From Actinomycetes bacterium (GTDB lineage Bacteria > Actinomycetota > Thermoleophilia > RBG-16-64-13): a stretch of DNA of 5,572 nucleotides. The notes below the pieces were generated by a model. It saw only the letters and a list, made by a program, of their open reading frames with translations. It ran no database searches and was not told where the DNA came from. The position numbers and the translations under genes were made by a program. The stretch covers positions 1-5,572 of the forward strand of contig JAKAHF010000193.1 in assembly GCA_021815245.1 (NCBI GenBank), read 5' to 3'. This document shows positions 3,006 through 5,572 of this stretch, in pieces; the stretch's first letter is position 1, and the number at the start of each line of letters is the position of its first letter.

Positions 3006-5572
3006 ATGGCAACTATGAAGAGACTGACCAACCTCACGACGGGTGGCCCCGTTCATGTGGACGTCGAAGACGGCAAGATCGTCCGCATCATTCCTTTGCA
3101 GTTGGATGAGACCGACGGTCCTTCGTGGACCATCAAGGCGAGGGGACGCGATTTCGCCCCGCCCCGCCGCACGACCCTCTCCCCGTGGACGGTCGCTCAC
3201 AAGTCGACCGTCTACTCCCCCAAGCGTATCCTCACGCCGCTCAAACGCGTGGATTTCGATCCGAAGGGCTACCGCAACATCGACAAACGCGGTGAGTCGG
3301 GATACGAGCCCATCAGTTGGGATGAGGCGCTCGACATCGTGGCCGAGGAGATGGTCCGCCTCAAACGCGAGTACGGCCCGGCCGCTATCATGACCACGGC
3401 CTCGTCGCACCATCTCTGGGGCAACATCGGCTACCGCTTCAGCGCCTACAACCGCTTCATCAACCTGTGGGGCATGACCTACGTCGAGCACAACCCCGAC
3501 AGCTGGGAAGGCTGGCAGTGGGGCGGCGACCACATGTGGGGCTTCGCCAACCGCCTCGGCATTCCCGAGCAGTACGACCTGCTCGAAGACGCCCTCAAGC
3601 ACTGCGAGATGATGGTCTTCTGGTCGTCCGACCCTGAAACCACCGGCGGCGTGTACGGCGCCCACGAGAGCACTCCCCGCCGCGACTGGCTCAAACAGCT
3701 CGGCGTGAAAATGGTGTTCATCGATCCCTTCTACAACCACACCGCCGGCCTCGTCGCCGACAAGTGGATGGCCCCCCGCATGGGCACCGACGTCGCCCTG
3801 GGCCTCGGCATCGCCTACGTATGGTTGACCGAGGGCACCTACGACAAGGAGTACGTCGCCACCCGCACACACGGCTTTGACGAATGGAAGGCCTACGTGC
3901 TGGGCGAGAGCGACGGACGGCCCAAGACCCCCGAGTGGGCCGAGGCCGAATCGACAATTCCGGCCCGCGAGATCAGGGCCCTCGCCCGTGAGTGGGCCTC
4001 GAAGAAGACGATGCTTGCAGCCGGTGGCATGGGCGGCTGGGGCGGCGCCTCGCGTTCCTCGTACGGGGCGGAATTCGCCCGCACCATGATCGCCCTGGCT
4101 GCCATGCAGGGCCTTGGCAAACCCGGCAGCAACATCTACTCAACCACCGGCGGCGTGCCGGCCGACCGCACGTTCTACTTCCCCGGCTACTCCGAGGGCG
4201 GCATGTCGGGCGACATCGCCGGCACGGCGGCCAGCTACCGGCTCGCCCCCAGCATGTGGCCGAAAGGTGGCTTCGTCTCCAACCCTCAGCGTGGAGCTGA
4301 AGGTCAGATCGGCTACCGCCTCCTCATCCCCGAGATGATGAAACATCAGCGGCTGGAGTGGCGCAGCAAGGGCTTCTGCGGCGGTTCGATCGAGATGCAG
4401 TTCAAGAAGTACCAGTACCCGGCGTCGGGGTATCCGTTCGCTCAGATGTACTATCGCTACGGTGGGTCGTTCATCGGCACCATGACCGAGACCAACCGGT
4501 TCGTTCAGGGCTACCGTGAAGGCAAGGTGCCGTTCGTGGTCAACCAGTCGATCTGGTTCGAGGGTGAGGCCCGGTTCGCCGACATCATCCTGCCCGCGTG
4601 CACCAACTTCGAGCGCAACGACATCGGCGACTGGGCGCATCCGTCGGGCTACGGCACGCACAAGTTCGACCAGGTCAACCACCGGCTCATCGTCTTCCAG
4701 AAGAAATGCATCGAGCCGCTGGGTGAATCCAAATCCGATTACGAGATCTTCCGCCTTCTGGCCGAGCGCCTGGGCTTCGCCGACAAGTACACCGATGGTG
4801 GCCACAGCGAGCTCGATTGGATCAAGCGCGTCTTCAACGCCACCGACCTGCCCAAGCGCATCAGCTGGGAGGAGTTCGAGAAGAAGGGCTACTACCTCGT
4901 GCCCGTTCCCGAGGACGAGATCAGCACGCCCGCCCTGCGCTGGTTCGCCGAAGACCGGGTCAAAGACACCCCCGACTGGGGTCCGCCCCCCTGGGATCAG
5001 ATAGCCGGCAAGGGTCTGCAGACTCAGAGCGGCAAGATCGAGTTCGTGGCCAACAGCCTCAAGCGTTTCTACGAGACCGACGGCGAAGACCCCGAGCGGC
5101 CGGTCATGGGCCCGCAGTACATCGAGAGCTGGGAAGGTCACCACACGACCGAACTGTTCGCGAAGTACCCGCTCGCGGTGGTCTCACCGCATCCGCGCTA
5201 CACCTTCCACACGGTCGGTGACGCCAAGGATTCGTGGACGAACGAGGTCAAGGACCACCGCGTGCTCGTGGGCGACCACTACTACTGGATCATGCGCGTG
5301 AACACGCACGACGCTCGCGCCCGCGGCATCAACGACGGCGACCTCATTCGAGCCTACAACGACCGTGCGGAGGTCATCTTCGCGGCGCAGGTCACCGAGC
5401 GTGTGCCACCCGGCATCGTGCACGCGTACGAGTCGTGCGGCGACTACATACCGATCGGGGAGCCCGGCCACTCGGCCGACATCGCCGGTTGCGTCAACAT
5501 GCTTACCTCGAAGCGCTTCATCACGCCGACCTCGCCCGGCCAGGCACCGAACTCGTGCCTGGTGCAGGTAGA
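3006..5572 (+). CDS. athL: Pyrogallol-phloroglucinol transhydroxylase-like molybdopterin enzyme, large subunit (3' end cut by window)
   Basis: An open frame of 855 complete codons runs off the window; the Pelobacter acidigallici large subunit has 875 residues, so only a short tail is missing. It belongs to the DMSO reductase family (Mo/W-bis-MGD). From memory of that enzyme, similarity is collinear from the N-terminus (RLTN-TGGPV) to the end. SSHHLWGN (133-140) supplies His135, NPDSWEGW (163-170) supplies Asp165 and the Mo-ligand Ser166, and FPGYSEGG (392-399) supplies Tyr395. These match His144, Asp174, Ser175 and Tyr404 at one constant offset of nine. Later motifs are FWSSDPET (205-212), AAGGMGGWGGA (338-348), VNQSIWFEGE (512-521), ILPACTNFER (528-537), KDTPDWGP (653-660), VSPHPRY (726-732) and the C-terminal cofactor-domain stretch YWIMRVN (760-766). 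There is no N-terminal Cys cluster motif and no Tat signal, so the protein is probably cytoplasmic and needs a separate Fe-S small subunit downstream. Transfer of hydroxyl between trihydroxybenzenes is the likely reaction; another polyphenol substrate is possible. Confidence 0.9.
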   Translation, partial: MATMKRLTNLTTGGPVHVDVEDGKIVRIIPLQLDETDGPSWTIKARGRDFAPPRRTTLSPWTVAHKSTVYSPKRILTPLKRVDFDPKGYRNIDKRGESGYEPISWDEALDIVAEEMVRLKREYGPAAIMTTASSHHLWGNIGYRFSAYNRFINLWGMTYVEHNPDSWEGWQWGGDHMWGFANRLGIPEQYDLLEDALKHCEMMVFWSSDPETTGGVYGAHESTPRRDWLKQLGVKMVFIDPFYNHTAGLVADKWMAPRMGTDVALGLGIAYVWLTEGTYDKEYVATRTHGFDEWKAYVLGESDGRPKTPEWAEAESTIPAREIRALAREWASKKTMLAAGGMGGWGGASRSSYGAEFARTMIALAAMQGLGKPGSNIYSTTGGVPADRTFYFPGYSEGGMSGDIAGTAASYRLAPSMWPKGGFVSNPQRGAEGQIGYRLLIPEMMKHQRLEWRSKGFCGGSIEMQFKKYQYPASGYPFAQMYYRYGGSFIGTMTETNRFVQGYREGKVPFVVNQSIWFEGEARFADIILPACTNFERNDIGDWAHPSGYGTHKFDQVNHRLIVFQKKCIEPLGESKSDYEIFRLLAERLGFADKYTDGGHSELDWIKRVFNATDLPKRISWEEFEKKGYYLVPVPEDEISTPALRWFAEDRVKDTPDWGPPPWDQIAGKGLQTQSGKIEFVANSLKRFYETDGEDPERPVMGPQYIESWEGHHTTELFAKYPLAVVSPHPRYTFHTVGDAKDSWTNEVKDHRVLVGDHYYWIMRVNTHDARARGINDGDLIRAYNDRAEVIFAAQVTERVPPGIVHAYESCGDYIPIGEPGHSADIAGCVNMLTSKRFITPTSPGQAPNSCLVQV

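Noticed and set aside
2970..3872. A 300-codon open frame on the minus strand opposite the molybdoenzyme gene
   Set aside because: It is antisense to a clearly recognised coding sequence, has a low-complexity Val/Gly/Ala/His-rich translation with no family motif, and arises from GC-rich third positions of the true frame.
4140..5144. A 334-codon open frame on the minus strand opposite the molybdoenzyme gene
   Set aside because: It is again a mirror of the plus-strand gene: no recognisable domain, composition typical of an antisense frame, and no ribosome-binding site or promoter context supporting it.
1..5572. CRISPR arrays, tRNA or rRNA genes, insertion sequences, att sites
   Set aside because: No regularly spaced repeats, cloverleaf-type sequence, transposase frame or flanking direct repeats were seen. 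The gaps between genes are all under 160 bp and are accounted for by promoter, leader, operator or terminator elements.

Overview
The window looks like a piece of a high-GC, Gram-positive-type (actinobacterial) chromosome, probably from an anaerobe. This placement is an inference. It rests on the GC-rich third codon positions, the rplM-rpsI pair close to glmS, and an oxygen-sensitive type of molybdoenzyme; Coriobacteriia or a related anaerobic actinobacterial lineage would fit. No 16S rRNA or other decisive taxonomic marker is present.

Layout. The left 2.85 kb is transcribed on the minus strand. Read in the direction of transcription, it runs: a TetR-family regulator (2848 to 2189), a weak hairpin terminator, a near-consensus sigma-70 promoter with a structured leader (about 2123 to 2030), rplM (L13), rpsI (S9, overlapping rplM by 13 nt), a strong intrinsic terminator, a PLP-dependent alanine/ornithine-racemase-family enzyme (1119 to 124), and the first 30 codons of glmS, which leaves the window at base 1. 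The right 2.57 kb holds one large plus-strand gene starting at 3006 and still open at base 5572. It lies divergent from the TetR gene across a 157-bp intergenic region with a TATAAT box and two 22-bp inverted repeats.

The most interesting gene is the plus-strand one. It encodes a molybdopterin enzyme that resembles, over its whole visible length, the large subunit of the pyrogallol-phloroglucinol transhydroxylase of Pelobacter acidigallici (athL). It has no N-terminal iron-sulfur cysteine motif and no Tat signal. It keeps the equivalents of the Mo-ligand serine (Ser166) and the catalytic His135, Asp165 and Tyr395. Its likely role is anaerobic breakdown of trihydroxybenzenes such as pyrogallol from gallate or plant polyphenols. 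The iron-sulfur small subunit would be expected just beyond the window. The divergent TetR regulator is the obvious candidate to control it in response to an aromatic ligand.

The rest is core housekeeping: ribosome assembly (L13, S9) followed by cell-wall precursor supply (GlmS, and probably a D-amino acid from the racemase). The window therefore joins a conserved translation/envelope cluster to what looks like an accessory aromatic-degradation locus.
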